Shown here: positions 11,000 to 23,248 of the stretch, in pieces
How the letters are laid out: each line of letters begins with the position of its first letter
How positions within the stretch are numbered: position 1 is the stretch's first letter
Assembly: GCA_033557465.1 (NCBI GenBank)
Contig: CM066032.1
Span: 52,984,955 to 53,048,954 of the forward strand
Reading direction: 5' to 3'
Source of the DNA: Ichthyophis bannanicus
Taxonomy: Eukaryota; Chordata; Amphibia; Gymnophiona; Ichthyophiidae
Length of the DNA stretch: 64,000 nucleotides
Position numbers and translations under genes: made by a program
The notes under the pieces: generated by a model
Database searches by the model: none
What the model was told of the DNA's origin: nothing
Seen by the model: only the letters and a program-made list of their open reading frames with translations

Positions 11000-11999
11000 C
11001 TGTCAGAATGGTGTCAACGGCTTTACTGAAATCTAAGTACACCACATCTAGGGCTTTCCCTCCGTCCAACTCCCTGCTCACCCAGTGAAAGTGATAAGTT
11101 AGATTTGTCTGAAAAGACCTGCTTCTGGTAAACCCATGCTGCTTCGGATCCTGCAGTCCACTGTACTCCAGAGACCTCCCTATTCTCTGTTTTAGTAGCA
11201 TTTCCAACAATTAACTCACCTCAGAGATTAGACTAACCAGCCTGTAGTTTTTAACCTTATCCTTACTTCCACGTTTGTGTAAGGAACCCAAGTGCCTCTC
11301 TCCAGTCCTTGGGTACCACTCCTGACTCTGAAGAAGCATTAAAAAGGTCAATTAGTAGAGCTGTCCCCAAGTTCTTCAATATTCTTGAATGTATTGCATC
11401 CTGTCCCATGGCTTAATCCACTTTTAGTTTAGCTTGTTCCTCAAGAACATAGTTTTCTGAAAATAATTCAAGATCCTCATCACTGCTGTTCCTATTTGTG
11501 GGTGTTTTAGGAGATCCTGTTCATGGCCCTTCATCTCTGAACACAGAACAGAAATTTGGGCTTTATGATCATCAGCTTCAACATATTCCTCCCCTTCACA
11601 CTTGAGTCTGACAATACCATTTTTGCCCTTCCTTTTCTCACTAATAGAAATGAAAAATGTCTTGTCTCCCCATGTTATTGCATTGGCTATTTCTTCTTCA
11701 TTTTGTATCTTTGCTTTCTTGACTACTTTGTAAGCTTCTCTCATTTTTCCTGTTTTCCTCTCTCTGTGATCTCTTATATTTCATGAAGGCTTCCCTCTTT
11801 TTCTTCACCTTTTCAGCAACTTCTTTTGAGAACCAAAGCGACTTCCTTTTCCTTTTACATGTATTTACCTTTCTAACAAAAATGCGTGTTGCCCTTAAAA
11901 TAGTCCCTTTCAGTTTTGCCCATTGCTTTTCTACATCCCCCAGCTGTTCCCATTCTGGTAATGACTCCTTGAGGTATGGTCCCAGCTTGGCTAAGTTAT

Positions 12000-12590
12000 T
12001 TTTGTAAAGTCTAAGATCCTCGCTTTTGAATGGATTTTATCAGCCCTAGTCCTAATATTGAACCACACTATCTGGTGATCACTGGATGCAAAATGATCTC
12101 CCACTGTAACATCAGAAACACTTTCACCATTGGTAAGCACCAAGTCCAGTATGGCCCCATCACGTGTGGATTCTGTTACCAATTGCTGGAATGGAATACT
12201 TCTCCCTGTAGAGAATCTAGGATCTTCTTAGTTCTAGATGATACCACAACAGGGATGTGCCAATTAACATCTGGCATATAGAAATCATCTATCAGTAGCA
12301 CCTCTCCTTTCATGGCAATACTGCGTATGTCTTCTATTAAATCTCCGTCCATGTCTTCTCCCTGTGAGGGAGGTCTGTATATCACTCCATTGCAAATGGA
12401 TTTCCCTTTCCTCTAGTTTAACCCACAGTGCCTTCTCTTTCCCTTTGAAGCCCAGTGAGTCTATAGCTTTAATATTTTTTTTTTACATATAGTGCCACTG
12501 CTCCTCCCCTTCTTCATATCCTGTCCTTCCTGAATAAAATATAGCCCAATTTAATTACATTCCAGTCATGGTTGTCCGTGAACCATGTCT
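12000..12590 (-). pseudogene. CR1 apurinic-type endonuclease remnant
   Basis: Minus-strand fragments show the middle and end of the endonuclease: IYRPPSQGEDMDGDLIEDI and VLLIDDFYMPDVNW (equivalent to the GDFN region, with the Gly lost), then AILDLVLTNGESVSDVTVGD and HFASSDHQIVWF with the catalytic SDH. The pieces lie in several frames with stops between them. Confidence 0.75.
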
Positions 12591-13320
12591 ATGTAACTGT
12601 CACTAAATCCAAGTCAGTCTCTTCCATTAAAACCTCAACATCTGGGTTCTTATTCCCCAAGCTACAGACATTTTTCCACACTGTTTTCCAGATTTTGTCT
12701 CTTTTACTAGTTTCTGCAGAGGTATTTAATATCTCACTTACCTGGGGACTTTCACTTACCTGGGGGCTTTCTTCACCCATCACCAATGAATCTAGTTTTA
12801 AAGCCTTCTTCAGTAGGTTAGCCAGTCTGCTGCTGAAGACATTTTGACCCTTCTTAGAAGATGTACACCATCTCTGCTCTGCCACCATTGGAAAATCATC
12901 CCATGGATCCAGGACACCAAAACTCTCTCGATACCATCCACACAGCCATGCATTCATCTCCAAGATGCGACCTTCTCTGCCTCGGTCTTTATCCTCAACA
13001 GGGAGGATTGAAGAGAACACCACCTCTGCACCTATCTGCTTCACCCCCTGTCCCAGAGCCATGTAGTCACTTTTGATATGCACAGTGGAATACCTAGCAA
13101 TACCATTTGTGCTGACATGAATGAGCAACATTGAATAATAGTCAGTAGGCTTGATAAGTCTTAGCAAACTCACTGTAACTTCTTGGATTTTGGCACCTGG
13201 CAGACAGTGCACCTCTCTGGACATCAAGTCTGGTCAGTAGATGAATGCTTCAGTACCCCTCAGAAGAGAGTCACCAAGCAACATTACCCTTTGCTTCCTT
13301 GTTGTCCTGTTTCTGCAACT
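12589..13320 (-). pseudogene. CR1 ORF1, SGNH esterase-like domain
   Basis: The block I motif of the SGNH fold is visible as LLGDSLLRGTE (on the plus strand near 13261-13285). It is followed by SREVHCLPGAKIQEVT, an internal block VSTNGIARYS, and VVFSSILPVEDKDRGR. A KKGQNVFSSRLANLLKKAL segment closes the domain, but the expected catalytic Asp-His of the last block is not clear (RWCTSSKKG). This esterase domain is a known part of CR1 proteins. A stop lies between block I and the main open stretch starting at 13227. Confidence 0.75.
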
Positions 13321-13559
13321 TTAGGGTGCTTGAGCTCTGGTTCTTCCCTTTCCTGGGATGCTTTCACCTCCTCCACTCCAGGGCTGCATGCTGGTTCTTC
13401 AAGGGCTGGAGGAGTTGGATAGGAGTTAAGGTGGGTAAGGAGAGATCTAAAACCTGATGGGGTCAGTGGCTTCTAAGAACTTGCTTTGAATGGAAGCTGG
13501 GAAAAATAATTAATAGTAGAACTTTATCCACAAAAAATTCCCCTTATGCGATATATATT

Positions 13560-13741
13560 GCGACCTAAATGCCCAGTTGTAAATAGCTGTATATAGTTAC
13601 CCCAGTTTAAACCTAAGTTGTATTACCTGTTCAATGTAATTTTCAATGTATGTTATCCTGCATTGTACAAGTTTATTGTTTCCTGTAAACCGCGCTGATA
13701 CCAAAGAGTGCGGTATAAAAAAGATTTAAATAAATAAATAC
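13560..13741 (+). mobile_element. L2-like 3' UTR tail
   Basis: This short insertion has no coding part. It contains TGTATATAGTTACCCC, then AAACCGCGCTGATACCAAAG, GTGCGGTATAAAAAAG and an AAATAAATAAATA tail. These are the 3' features of the L2-like family seen in full at 21720-23247. It could equally be a SINE remnant using the same tail. Confidence 0.75.
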
Positions 13742-13984
13742 AGCACCAGAAAAAGAATTAGCTATTAAAAATGAAGACCCAACCCCCTTTAAGAGCTTTC
13801 AGGCAGTCAGCTTGTATTTAAAAGCCACATAATATTACCTTGCTTGCAATGGAGACCATGTCACAAATGCCAATATTTGTAAGGCTCTGTAGAGGTGTGG
13901 CGGTGTGGCTAGGGCATTCCCAGGAACCTAGCTCCCCTGCCTGATCTCAGAAATCTCCTGGACATCTGCAATCATATTTAAGTT

Positions 13985-14190
13985 TAGACGTATTCCAGGC
14001 ACAAACAGACATCTGAAAAGTGCTCACTTTGGCTGAAAAATATCCAGAGGGTGTAGATAAGAACACACCCCATCATCCTCAGTACTTGGCATAAATTTAA
14101 TGACAGTAGCAGTGGGATTTGATTCTTGGCTTCCCTTTTGTAGCCCATTACTCTAGCCATTAGGCTATTCCTAGACATCCAGGCTCTGGA
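13985..14190 (-). mobile_element. tRNA-derived SINE
   Basis: On the minus strand an A box TAGCCTAATGGCTAGAG (plus-strand 14151-14167) and a B box AAGAATCAAATCCCACT (plus-strand 14111-14127) are spaced as in a tRNA. The rest to about 13985 is a non-coding body. The tail differs from the L2-type SINE at 1658. The neighbouring bases 13742-13984 and 14191-14374 hold nothing I can assign. Confidence 0.65.
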
Positions 14191-14374
14191 AACCTTTTCT
14201 GGGGAAGTCTATGTAGACACCACTGCAGACATCCATATCAGGCACCACCTCATTTGTGAAATCATGTTTGCACCTGGATGTGGCTGCTTTTTTTTCCAGA
14301 TGTTTTGTCTTAGACATCATAGATTGCACTTGGACATCCTTTTCTAAAATCCCCCTCTAAATGAATTCTTTGTT

Positions 14375-15172
14375 TTGGTCTTAACTGAGGAAGATGTGAG
14401 GAACTACCTATGGCAGAAAGAGTATTTAACAGTGATGAATCATAAGAACTTTCAAGGCTCTTATGAAATCTCAGTGAAGCTAGATGTAGTAGAACAAACT
14501 GATAAACTAAAGATCAGCAAATCAGTAGACCAGATGGTATACACTTGGAGTGCTGAGAGAACTCATAAATGAAATTGCAGAGCTACTCTTACTGATTTTT
14601 AACCTATCATTAAAATTGACTATAGTACTAGAATATTGGAGGATGGCTAATGTGATGCCTGTTTTTAAAAAGGACTCCATGGGTGATGTGAAAAACAACA
14701 AACAATGAAGCTAACATTAATGCCAAGTAAAATGGTGGAAATCATTTATTAAGAAAAAAAAATTAGCAGACACATGGAGAGACATAGTTTAATGGTACAA
14801 AATCAACATGGATTTAGCAAAGGGAAGTCTTGCCTTACTCTCCATTTCTTTGAAGGTGTGAATCAACATGTGGCTAAAGGTGAACCAGTTGATAAAGGGT
14901 ATTTACATGTTCAAAAAGCATTTGACAAAGACTCATGAATAAATTAAGCCGGGCAGGCAATGTCCTCTGTGGATTGGAAACTGGTTGAGAGATATGTTTA
15001 TACAATTTCTTGATATACCACCCAGGCTGAAGGACATCAGAGAGGTTTACAATCACTACAAGCAGGTATTAGATAAAAAGCAGTCAGTAGGGATACATAG
15101 TCTGTTTTCTCAATGGAGGAGGAAGGTAAATAGTGGAGCACTCCAGGGATCTGTACTGGGACCCATACTTTC
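14375..15172 (+). mobile_element. CR1 RT relic
   Basis: A diverged CR1 fragment shows, in broken frames, the region before RT (LTEEDVRNYLWQKE), then DGIHLGVLRELINEIAE-like sequence, WRMANVMPVFKKD, NQHGFSKGKSCLT and VQKAFDKDS. Near 15145 comes ALQGSVLGPIL. About 14995-15065 holds unrelated sequence, probably a small insertion. The relic is much more degraded than the CR1 at 55.7-61.2 kb. It ends where an L2-like element begins. Confidence 0.65.
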
Positions 15173-15175
15173 TAA

Positions 15176-16983
15176 CACACACACAACCTCGTGACCTTAA
15201 CGAGGCAATAGGAAACTGGATCACAACAATAAATAAGGCAGCTAAATCCACCTCCCCTCCTAAAAGGTCACACAAAAAACAAACTGAAAAATGGTACACC
15301 AAAGATCTCTACATCCTCAAGAAAACTCTACGCAAGTTAGAAAAAAAGTGGAGATCCCACAAAACCTCTCAAAATAAAGAACTCTACATCACAACATTAA
15401 ACTCCTACAAGGATGCAATCCTTAAAGCAAAGAAAGCTCACCACACTATTAAACTCAATAAGGCTATCAATCGCCCCAGAGAACTTTTTGATATCATTAA
15501 ATCCCTAACCAAAACACACTCCAACATAACAAACACCACAAACATTAGCGCACAATCCATAGCAGACCACTTGGCACTTAAGCTAAAGAATAAAAGCACC
15601 CCTACTATACTCCCTAGTAATGACCCCATGATAACACCTAACATCCTGCACAACTTCTCCCCAATTGGGAAAAAACAGCTCCTTATATCCATCAACAAAA
15701 TCAACACCACCACCTATTACTTAGACCCTTGTCCAGTATCCTGGATTAAGGCAGTAAAGGTTGAACTAGCTCCAGTGATACTAAACATAGTTAACCAATC
15801 CCTCCTCCATGGTATACTGCCTGACACTCTCAAACTATCCATCATTCGCCCCATACTAAAAAACAAAACATTCATCAAAAATGATCCTTCTTCATACAGG
15901 TCGATAGCTAGTATCCCATTCATAGCAAAGATTATTGAAAAAGTAATCCAACTCCAACTTCAGAACTACATAGACACCCATACATCACTAGATCCTCAAC
16001 AGTATGGTTTCCGCCCCTATCACGGAGTGGAAACCCTCCTCCTAGCATTATTTGACACTCTCATTTGTGGATTAGACAACCCTACATCATGGTGTTCCTA
16101 GACATCTCATCCGCATTCAACAATGTCGACCATGCTGTACTGCTGTCTAGATTGACTCACATAGGCATTGCAGGAATGGCACTAAAATGGTTCCAGTCCT
16201 ATATCTTTAATCGTTCCCAATATGTAAGAATTAACCAGGATAACCTCTACCACCTTCCCCCAGGAACAAGGAATACCCCAAGGTTCAGCCCTTTCTGCCC
16301 TCCTATTTAATTTATACCTGCAACAAATATGTGATATATTCACTAAATACAAAGTCAATTTCCACATATATGCAGACGATATAATGGTTTACGTATTCTC
16401 CAGTTGACATTAAAAAAATCCACAATTTAACAACATTACCGACTGCATATATGAAGCTGAATCATGGCTCAACAAAAACAACTTACAAATCAACTTTAAA
16501 AAAACAGAAAAATTATTCGCCATAAGAAACCAAAAGTACACCCCCCCCCCCCACTACCACATTCAAATTACACAATTTAATCTTGCCAGTCAAACAAGAA
16601 TTCAAATACCTAGGGGTCATTATCGATGGGGCCCTAAACATGACATCACAGATCAAACTTACTGTTAGAACAATACTCTATAAACTAAAACTATTCAACA
16701 CCTCGGACCAATTCTAGACCCACATGATTTTCGGACAATAGTTCAGGCACTAGTGAACCCTCATCTAGACTATAGTAATAGTATTTTATAAGGTCTCCCA
16801 AAGATGTCTATTCATACTCTCCAGCTTGTCCAAAATGTATCTACCAGGATAATAACCAAGTCCAACCTATCTGACCACATCACCCCCGTACTATATAACC
16901 TTCACTGGCTCCCAATAACATCCAGAATAAAATACAAGCAAATCTTCATGGCTTTTAAATTGCACAAAGATATCTCCCCCTAA
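15176..16983 (+). mobile_element. L2-like LINE, linker and RT, 5' and 3' incomplete
   Basis: From 15176 the linker after the endonuclease is open (DLNEAIGNWITTINKAAKS, then SIADHLALKLKNKS), and RT begins with DPCPVSWIKAVK and RPILKNKTFIKNDPSSYRS. The first frame stays open from 15133 to 16101. A frameshift near 16080 leads to VFLDISSAFNNVDHAVLLSR, another near 16275 to QGIPQGSALSALLFNLYLQ, and YADDIMVY follows at about 16369-16392. After that many stops occur. Sequence stops near 16983 at the edge of a CR1 tail. It is closest to the family at 47.5-51.4 kb. Confidence 0.8.
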
Positions 16984-16995
16984 TTTATTTATTTA

Positions 16996-17489
16996 AGAAC
17001 ATAAGATATGCCATAATGGGTCAAACCAAGGTCCATCAAGCCCAGTATTCTGTTTCCAACAGTGGCCAATCTAGGTCATATGTACCTAGCAGTTTCCCCA
17101 AGAGACACAAGTTCCACAATGCTTGTACTGGATCAAGCATTGATATCTTCGGTCACTTCTTAATAATGGTTTATGGACCTTTCCTCCAGGAACTTGTCCA
17201 AACCTTTTTTAAAACCCAGATACACTAACAGCCTTTACTACATCCTCCGGTAACAAATTCCAGAGTTTGATTACACGTTGAGTGAAAAAATATTTTCTTT
17301 TATTAGTCTTAAATAGTTTACCCTGTAGCTTCATTGCATGTCCCCTAGTCTTTCTATATTCTGATAAGGTAAACAATCGATCTACGTTTACCCGTTCCAT
17401 TCCGTTCATTAATTTATAGACTTCTATCATATCTCCCCTCAGCCGTCTCTTTTCCAGGTTAAAGAGCCCTAACCTTTTTAGCCTTTCTT
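16996..17489 (-). mobile_element. CR1 3' end
   Basis: On the minus strand 17430-17209 encodes [19 protein letters not shown] and [19 protein letters not shown], the typical C-terminus of CR1 RT. The 3' UTR ends at about 16996 with the conserved stretch around GGGTCAAACC and CCCAGTATTCTG. The 5' side is truncated at about 17489. The same end is present at 26862-27308 and 60209-60655 on the plus strand. Confidence 0.85.
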
Positions 17490-17776
17490 CATTTATTTAT
17501 TTAGCTGTATTTATATACTGCTTTTCACTGGGTCAAAGCGGTGTTACTTGGGTGTGGGGGAATTAAGTACAAGGGTAGGGCCATCACCAGGGAGGCAACA
17601 TTGATGATTTTGACATAGGAAAGACTTTGGACATAGGACAAACGTTGGACATAGACAGGTTAGGGTAGCTTTGAGTTAGAGGAAAGCACCGATAACACCA
17701 GCTTAATGTGTGGCAACTTGGCCCTTGGCATTAAGGTAAAAAGGGTTGGCGAGTGGGCATTAATGGGGCGGAGAAT
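17490..17776 (-). mobile_element. L2-like 3' UTR fragment
   Basis: A piece without coding sequence. On the minus strand it ends with ACCGCTTTGACCCAGTG, AGCAGTATATAAATAC and AAATA repeats. Its 5' part is unlike the other tails. A second L2-like tail of opposite-edge type begins at once at 17777. Confidence 0.6.
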
Positions 17777-20055
17777 TATTTATTTTATTTATTTAACAGG
17801 TTTTGTATACCGCCGTATTATAAATTCAAGGCGGTTCACATAGAACAAATGTAGCAACAAGCTTTTACATGGAACAGGGAATTAGAACGTGGAGGAGTAT
17901 ATGGGGTAGTTGATATATTTAACAATAGATAACTACATGCAGTCTAACTTGCAGATTGAGGTGTTATTGCTACATTTAACAGTTGTCCATTGTATACATT
18001 TGTATTATCTCTCTGTGGCATTTGTTCTATTAGGTAGTGACGTAGTATTCAAGGAATAGATGGGTCTTGATTTGCACGTATTGAGGCAGGCAGGTGATTC
18101 CATAGCTGGGGAGTATACAGAGAGAAGGCTCTAGTGCAAGTGGATTGCTTTGATGTTCTGTAGCTTGTTGGAGTTTCAATGATGTTGATGTCTGTACCTC
18201 TTCTTGTTCTGGTTGGACTTGCTTTCTGAGTCAATGGTTGAAGAGTCGGCAGGGATAGATTGTTTAGTATTTTGAAGATTAATAATATGCTCTTGTATTT
18301 AGCAAGGACAGCGACAGGAAGCCAGTGTAGTTGGTGGAGTGTTGGTGTTATATAATTGTATTTTGCAGTTCCTCTAATGATTCTCGCAGCAGTGTTTTTC
18401 ACTAGTTGCAAAGGGAGTGTTGTTTTCTTTGGTAGGTCATGATATATCACATTGCAAAAATCTATTATAGGAGTTCCTATGGCCTGGCATACTGTTCTGA
18501 AGTCATTGTCTGTTAGAAGTGGTTTAAGTTTGTGCAGAGTCCTCAACTTAAGGTAGGCTGATCTGGTTGTCTTCTATATGTGCAGTTGGAAGCTGAGTTG
18601 ATGGTCAAAGGTTACTGAGGTATCTGACCTATTTTTTGTTGGTTAGGGTGTAGTTTAGGATGTAGAGTGAGTCTGGTAGGGAGAATTTAGTATTTATGGT
18701 GATGTGCATTGTTTCAGATTTTTTAAAGCTTATGAAAAGATTTTGTACTTTGCTCCATCCCGACATTGCTTCAAGGCATGCTGTGATTTGGGAGTAACCC
18801 GGGTGATTGATGTTGATGTGGGTGAATATCATAGTGTATATTCTGAAGTGGATGTTGTGCCATTTTATAATGTTACATATTGGTTGAAGATATATATTAA
18901 ATAACAGTGCAGAGAGAGCCAAGCCTTGTGGAACACTTGGTATTGTCTAAATGGTTTAGACTGTTTTTGATTCTCACTTGCTGGTTATGGTGTGACAAGT
19001 AGGAGAGGAACCAGTCTAGAACTGTACCATTTATCCCTGTATCTCGGAGTCTCTGTAGCAGAGTGTTGTGCTTAACAGAGTCAAAAGCAGCGGTGATATC
19101 TCTAAAGCATAAGATGAAGCCATGTAGTATGTTGTCAATGCCTGTAACGAAAGTATTCATAAGTGATGTAATTAGTATTTCTACACTGTGATTTTGTTTA
19201 AATCCATATTGGTGGGGGTCCAATGGGGCAAATGTGTCTATCTGGTCCTGTAGTTGATACTGTACTATTTTTTTAGATTATCTTAGTTATGAGTGTGAGG
19301 CTTGATATTGGGCTGAAGGAACTTGGGTCATTTTTGTTGAGGTTATTGTTCTTCAGGATTGGTCTAATGGAGGCATGCTTGAGTTGAGGGGGAGGTATCC
19401 TTGGGTAAGTGATGATTCAATGATCTTTTGTAGGTATGGTATTAGATACTTTCTTATTTGCTTGATCCAGCTAACAGGACATGGATCAGTGGGTAAGGCT
19501 GTTGTGTTAATATTGGTTATAATAGAATCAAGCTGTTTTCTTGTTGGGATTTGAAATTCTTCCCATGTGGTATCAGTGGTGTGGATTTGCTTGGTTTCTC
19601 AAAGGGTGTCTTTGTGTATTTCAGCTGTATGAAATTCGCTATGTCTTGTGGGGATATTGAGTTTGGGTCACCTGATTTCATTGGTTCTTTTATTAGAGCA
19701 TCTACTATAGTGAAGAGCTTTCTTAGTTTGTTGATGGATCTCATTATTAGGTTTGTGTGGTATTCCCTCTTGTGACTATTTATTGTGTCATGGTATACAG
19801 CTTGCAGTTTGTTGTATTTTGTTAGGTGTTGTGGGCTTTTAGTTCATCACCATAGCCTCTCCTTTCTCCATAGTTACTTTTTTCATTCATTGATTTCAGT
19901 TGAGTACCAGGGCGCATTGCATTTCCTCCTGTTGTTTGGATAGGTTTGTCTGGTGAGGTTGCAGCATTATGGAGAGTTCTGTGCCAGTTAGTAATGATGG
20001 TGTCAAGGTCTGTTGGCATTTGATCTAGTGCTGGTAGCACTTCTTCTAAGAATTT

Positions 20056-21167
20056 CGTTTTATCTTTATTTTGTCACTTGATATACTGCTAGGCACGTGC
20101 GTCAGGGAAGTGTACAATAAAAAGAGGCTGCAAATCAGAAATAGAAAAGAAAAAGAATGCCAATGGTTAGGCAGGAAAGCGAGAGACAGAGAAAGAAAAA
20201 GCAAAGGACAAGGAACTGAAAACTCCTGATCGTGGGAGGTGGGAATGGGAAAGAAGGGGACTGACAAAAGGGAGGGACATCAGGGGTCGAGGAGGTCAAA
20301 TGCTTGTTGTAAGAGGTGAGTTTTAAGTAGGCCCTTGAATCGTGCAAAGGACAGCTCCATGCATAGGGTGGGAGAGAGGAAATTCCAGAGGGTGGGGTCC
20401 AGGAAAAAGAAAGCAGAGTGACGGATCAACTCCAAGTGAGCCTGAAAAGGGGAGGGAAGGAAGAGACAGATGCGTGAGCTGAGCGAAGTAGACGAGAGAA
20501 AGGCTGAAGATGAATGGTATCAGCTAGATACCGAGGGGTGCCAATGTGGAGCACTCTGTAAGTGATGAGGAGGAGTTTGTAGACAAACCAGAACTTGACT
20601 GGAAGCCAGTGTAGATTAAGGAGCAGGGGAGTAGCATGGTCAGTAGGGGAGGAATGAGTGAGCAAGCGGGCAGCTGTGTTTTGCATCCGCCGGAGCTGAT
20701 ACTATGGAAGACCAGCCAAGACAGCGTTGCAGTAGTCCAGTCAGGAAATAACAAGGGAAAGGACAATAGTGAGGGAGGATGAGAAGAGGAAGGGGTGGAT
20801 GGCACATATCTGACAGAGGAAAAGAAAGAGGGATGGATGAGTGAGATGATATGATGGTGGAAAGAGAGGGAGGAGTCCAGTGAGTCCCCAAGATACCGTA
20901 GGAAAGAAACAAGGGGAATTGGGGTGGAGGAAAGGAGAGGAGAAATGGTGGGAGGAAGGGTGTCAAAGGAGAACCAAAGAGCAGCAGACTTAGAGGGGTT
21001 GATGTGGAGGAAATTACTACTGAGCCATTTGGCAACTTGTGTGAGACAGGCATTAAGGGCAGAGATGTCGGGGGCAAGGGAGCTGGTACGATGCAGGAGA
21101 AGGATGTCATCAGCATAGAAGTAACCAGAGATACCAGATTGCTGAACAGTGCAAGGGGGGCAAGGAA
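20056..21167 (-). mobile_element. L2-like LINE, second family, 5'-truncated
   Basis: AATTT flanks it at 20051-20055 and 21168-21172, and removing it joins FNKF to LEEVLPALDQ in the host LINE. It encodes RT from about SGISGYFYADDILLLHR (near 21130) to a C-terminal block with NTAARLLTHSSPTDHATPLL and HWLPVKFWFVYKLLLITYR. The 3' end reads GCAGTATATCAAGTG and A-rich sequence. It belongs to the same family as 28868-32340. Frames shift several times. Confidence 0.8.
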
Positions 21168-21719
21168 AATTTATTGAAAGACCCAAATCTCCTTTTTTCT
21201 TTGGGTGTTGGCTCAGCTGTGTCCTTTTTTATCTGGGAGATTATGGAGAAGTTGATCATGTGATGGTCAGACCATGGGATTGGGATGACTGTTATGTGTT
21301 TCACAAGATCTTTGAAGTAGTATTGGTTTGGTGCGAAGATAAGGTCAAGGGTTTCTCCCTTCGTGTGGTTTGGGGAATCTATTAATTGAATGTATTGCAT
21401 GTTTTTCATAGCGTCCAAGAAGGTCTCACTTACTTTAGCAGGCAGAGATGAGAGGTTAGGGTACTCTAGGATGATGAGAGGTTTATTCTGGTTGGTATGG
21501 AGCAGACTTGTTCCAGGATGGTTGAGAGTTCCTCTTCATTTGCACTTGGGGCTCTGTATATGAGAAAGAGTGCTAGGTATTTGTTTGGTATAATTAATAT
21601 ATTACTTTCTTCAGACTGGGAGATGGAGGTAGTAATAAATTTGAGGTGTGACTTTGCAAGGATTAACATGCCTCCACCTCTTCGTGAGGGTCTTGTAGAG
21701 TTGTGTATTGTGAGTTGAT

Positions 21720-22997
21720 TTGATTTACAATGACGTTATCGATGCTGCTTCCCCCTTAGATAGCTGCCAACACGGATTCAGAGAATATCATGGGGTAGAG
21801 ACACTACTCACTGGTCTTTTCAATGAAATCATCACTGGAATTGACAACATCCGTCAAGGTTTTGTGCTCATATTTCTAGACATTGCCGCGGCGTTCGACT
21901 CCGTGAGTCACGAAATTCTCCTCGGAAGACTGAAGGAGAAGGGAGTCTGCAACAGTGCACTAGAATGGTGCAAATCTTACCTTGACGGCAGATGGCAATA
22001 TGTGAAATCAGGATCAGAGGAGTCAACACATTTCCATCAAAAGCAAGGAGTACCCCAGGGCTCATCGTTATCCTCATTACTTTTCAATATCTACATGCAG
22101 CCCATCTGCAACATCATAAGATCATTCAACGTGAATTGTTTGATATATGCAGACGATATCCTATTATACATGCCCTTCTCCACAACTCACATGGACCTGA
22201 CCCCCCTCACAGACTGCTTCAATGCAGTTTCAACTTGGCTCCAAACACAGAACCTTCGCATCCAACATAAAAAAACGGAAGTGCTATTCATCACCAGAGA
22301 CACCTACTTTACCCCCCCATCCCATGTCAGTGTCAATGAAGCTGATTTGCAAACCAAAGATGCAATAAAATATTTGGGAGTTACTTTGGATCAACATCTT
22401 AACATGAAAAGCCACATAAGCAACATAGTCAAAGCCGTCTACTTCAAAATACGCTCTCTCAAGCACCTACGCTCCCTATTGGACCCAGATGACTTCCGAA
22501 CCATATATCAAGCGCTGATACTGCCGCACTTTGATTTTGCAAATGCCATCTTACAAGGTCTCCCCCAATCCACATTAACCCCCTTACAGTTGGCCATGAA
22601 CACCGCAGCTAGGATCCTTTACGGAGCATCCAGATACAACCACGTGACTCCCATTCTCAAACAGCTGCACTGGCTACCAATCAATGGGAGAATCACCTTC
22701 AAAACCCTTCTATTAGCTTTCAAAGCAATCAAAGGTATTTCAGCCTCCTCACTCACTCATCTTATCCACTTTGTCCCTCCCAACAGATCCAGAAGATCAA
22801 CAGCTGTAAACTTGCTAGCAATACCAAAGGCTTCGACAAAGTACAACTTGTCAACCACAAACAGGACTTTCAGCTGTTACGTACCCAAATGCTGGAATGC
22901 TCTACCCCCTGACATTAGGGCCATAGCCAGCCTACATCAGTTCAGGAAGGCCCTCAAAACCCACTTGTTCCTCCAACACTTACCTGACAGCAATTGA
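21720..22997 (+). CDS. L2-like reverse transcriptase, C-terminal 425 codons, uninterrupted
   Basis: The frame is open from the truncation point to a stop at 22997. RT motifs are present in order: CQHGFREYHGVETLL, VLIFLDIAAAFDSVSHEIL (first catalytic Asp), QGVPQGSSLSSLLFNIYMQ, YADDILLY (22146-22157, the catalytic pair), KYLGVTLDQHLNMKSHI, and the C-terminal region HWLPINGRITFKTLLLAF and FRKALKTHLFLQ. The endonuclease and RT N-terminus are missing, so the protein cannot support movement alone. The stated start is only where the open stretch begins; no real start codon exists for a truncated copy. Confidence 0.85.
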   Translation: MIYNDVIDAASPLDSCQHGFREYHGVETLLTGLFNEIITGIDNIRQGFVLIFLDIAAAFDSVSHEILLGRLKEKGVCNSALEWCKSYLDGRWQYVKSGSEESTHFHQKQGVPQGSSLSSLLFNIYMQPICNIIRSFNVNCLIYADDILLYMPFSTTHMDLTPLTDCFNAVSTWLQTQNLRIQHKKTEVLFITRDTYFTPPSHVSVNEADLQTKDAIKYLGVTLDQHLNMKSHISNIVKAVYFKIRSLKHLRSLLDPDDFRTIYQALILPHFDFANAILQGLPQSTLTPLQLAMNTAARILYGASRYNHVTPILKQLHWLPINGRITFKTLLLAFKAIKGISASSLTHLIHFVPPNRSRRSTAVNLLAIPKASTKYNLSTTNRTFSCYVPKCWNALPPDIRAIASLHQFRKALKTHLFLQHLPDSN

Positions 22998-23247
22998 TCC
23001 TAGACATACCCTCCAGGAATTGACCCAATTTAGTTAGAAAAGACCTACATGCATTATCTGACTTTTATCTATCCTTCCAATGTAAATAGATTATGTATAT
23101 AGTTAACCCTGTTTTCCAAGTTTATACTCCTGTTCGATGTAAACCTGACAGCTTGTTGTTATGGTCGTTAAGTTATAATGTAAACCGCACTGATGCTAAA
23201 TAGCGCGGTATATAAGAAATTGTAATAAAATAAATAAATAAATAAAT
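21720..23247 (+). mobile_element. L2-like LINE, 5'-truncated, open RT
   Basis: The insertion splits the endonuclease of the minus-strand host LINE. It starts inside RT and ends with AAACCGCACTGATGC, TAGCGCGGTATATAAG and an AAATA tail at 23247. Because the remaining coding sequence is intact, it is probably one of the younger insertions in the window. It is the best local reference for the family at 1556, 7611 and the SINE tail. Confidence 0.9.
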
Positions 23248-23248
23248 C

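Larger units (their letters stand above)
9298..13500 (-). mobile_element. Decayed CR1 LINE, split by a DIRS fragment
   Basis: On the minus strand the CR1 parts occur in order: the SGNH esterase region of ORF1 (about 13300-12700), the endonuclease (about 12600-12000), the linker (11750-11424), the first part of RT (11210-11000), then after an insertion the rest of RT (9610-9298). The RT contains [20 protein letters not shown] and [16 protein letters not shown]. Many stops and frameshifts are present. The 3' end is missing or not recognisable. Confidence 0.85.

Noticed and set aside
20640..21116. Ser/Pro/Leu-rich minus-strand frame of 158 codons
   Set aside because: It is an alternative frame of the pyrimidine-rich L2-like RT; the real RT motif YADD lies in another frame.
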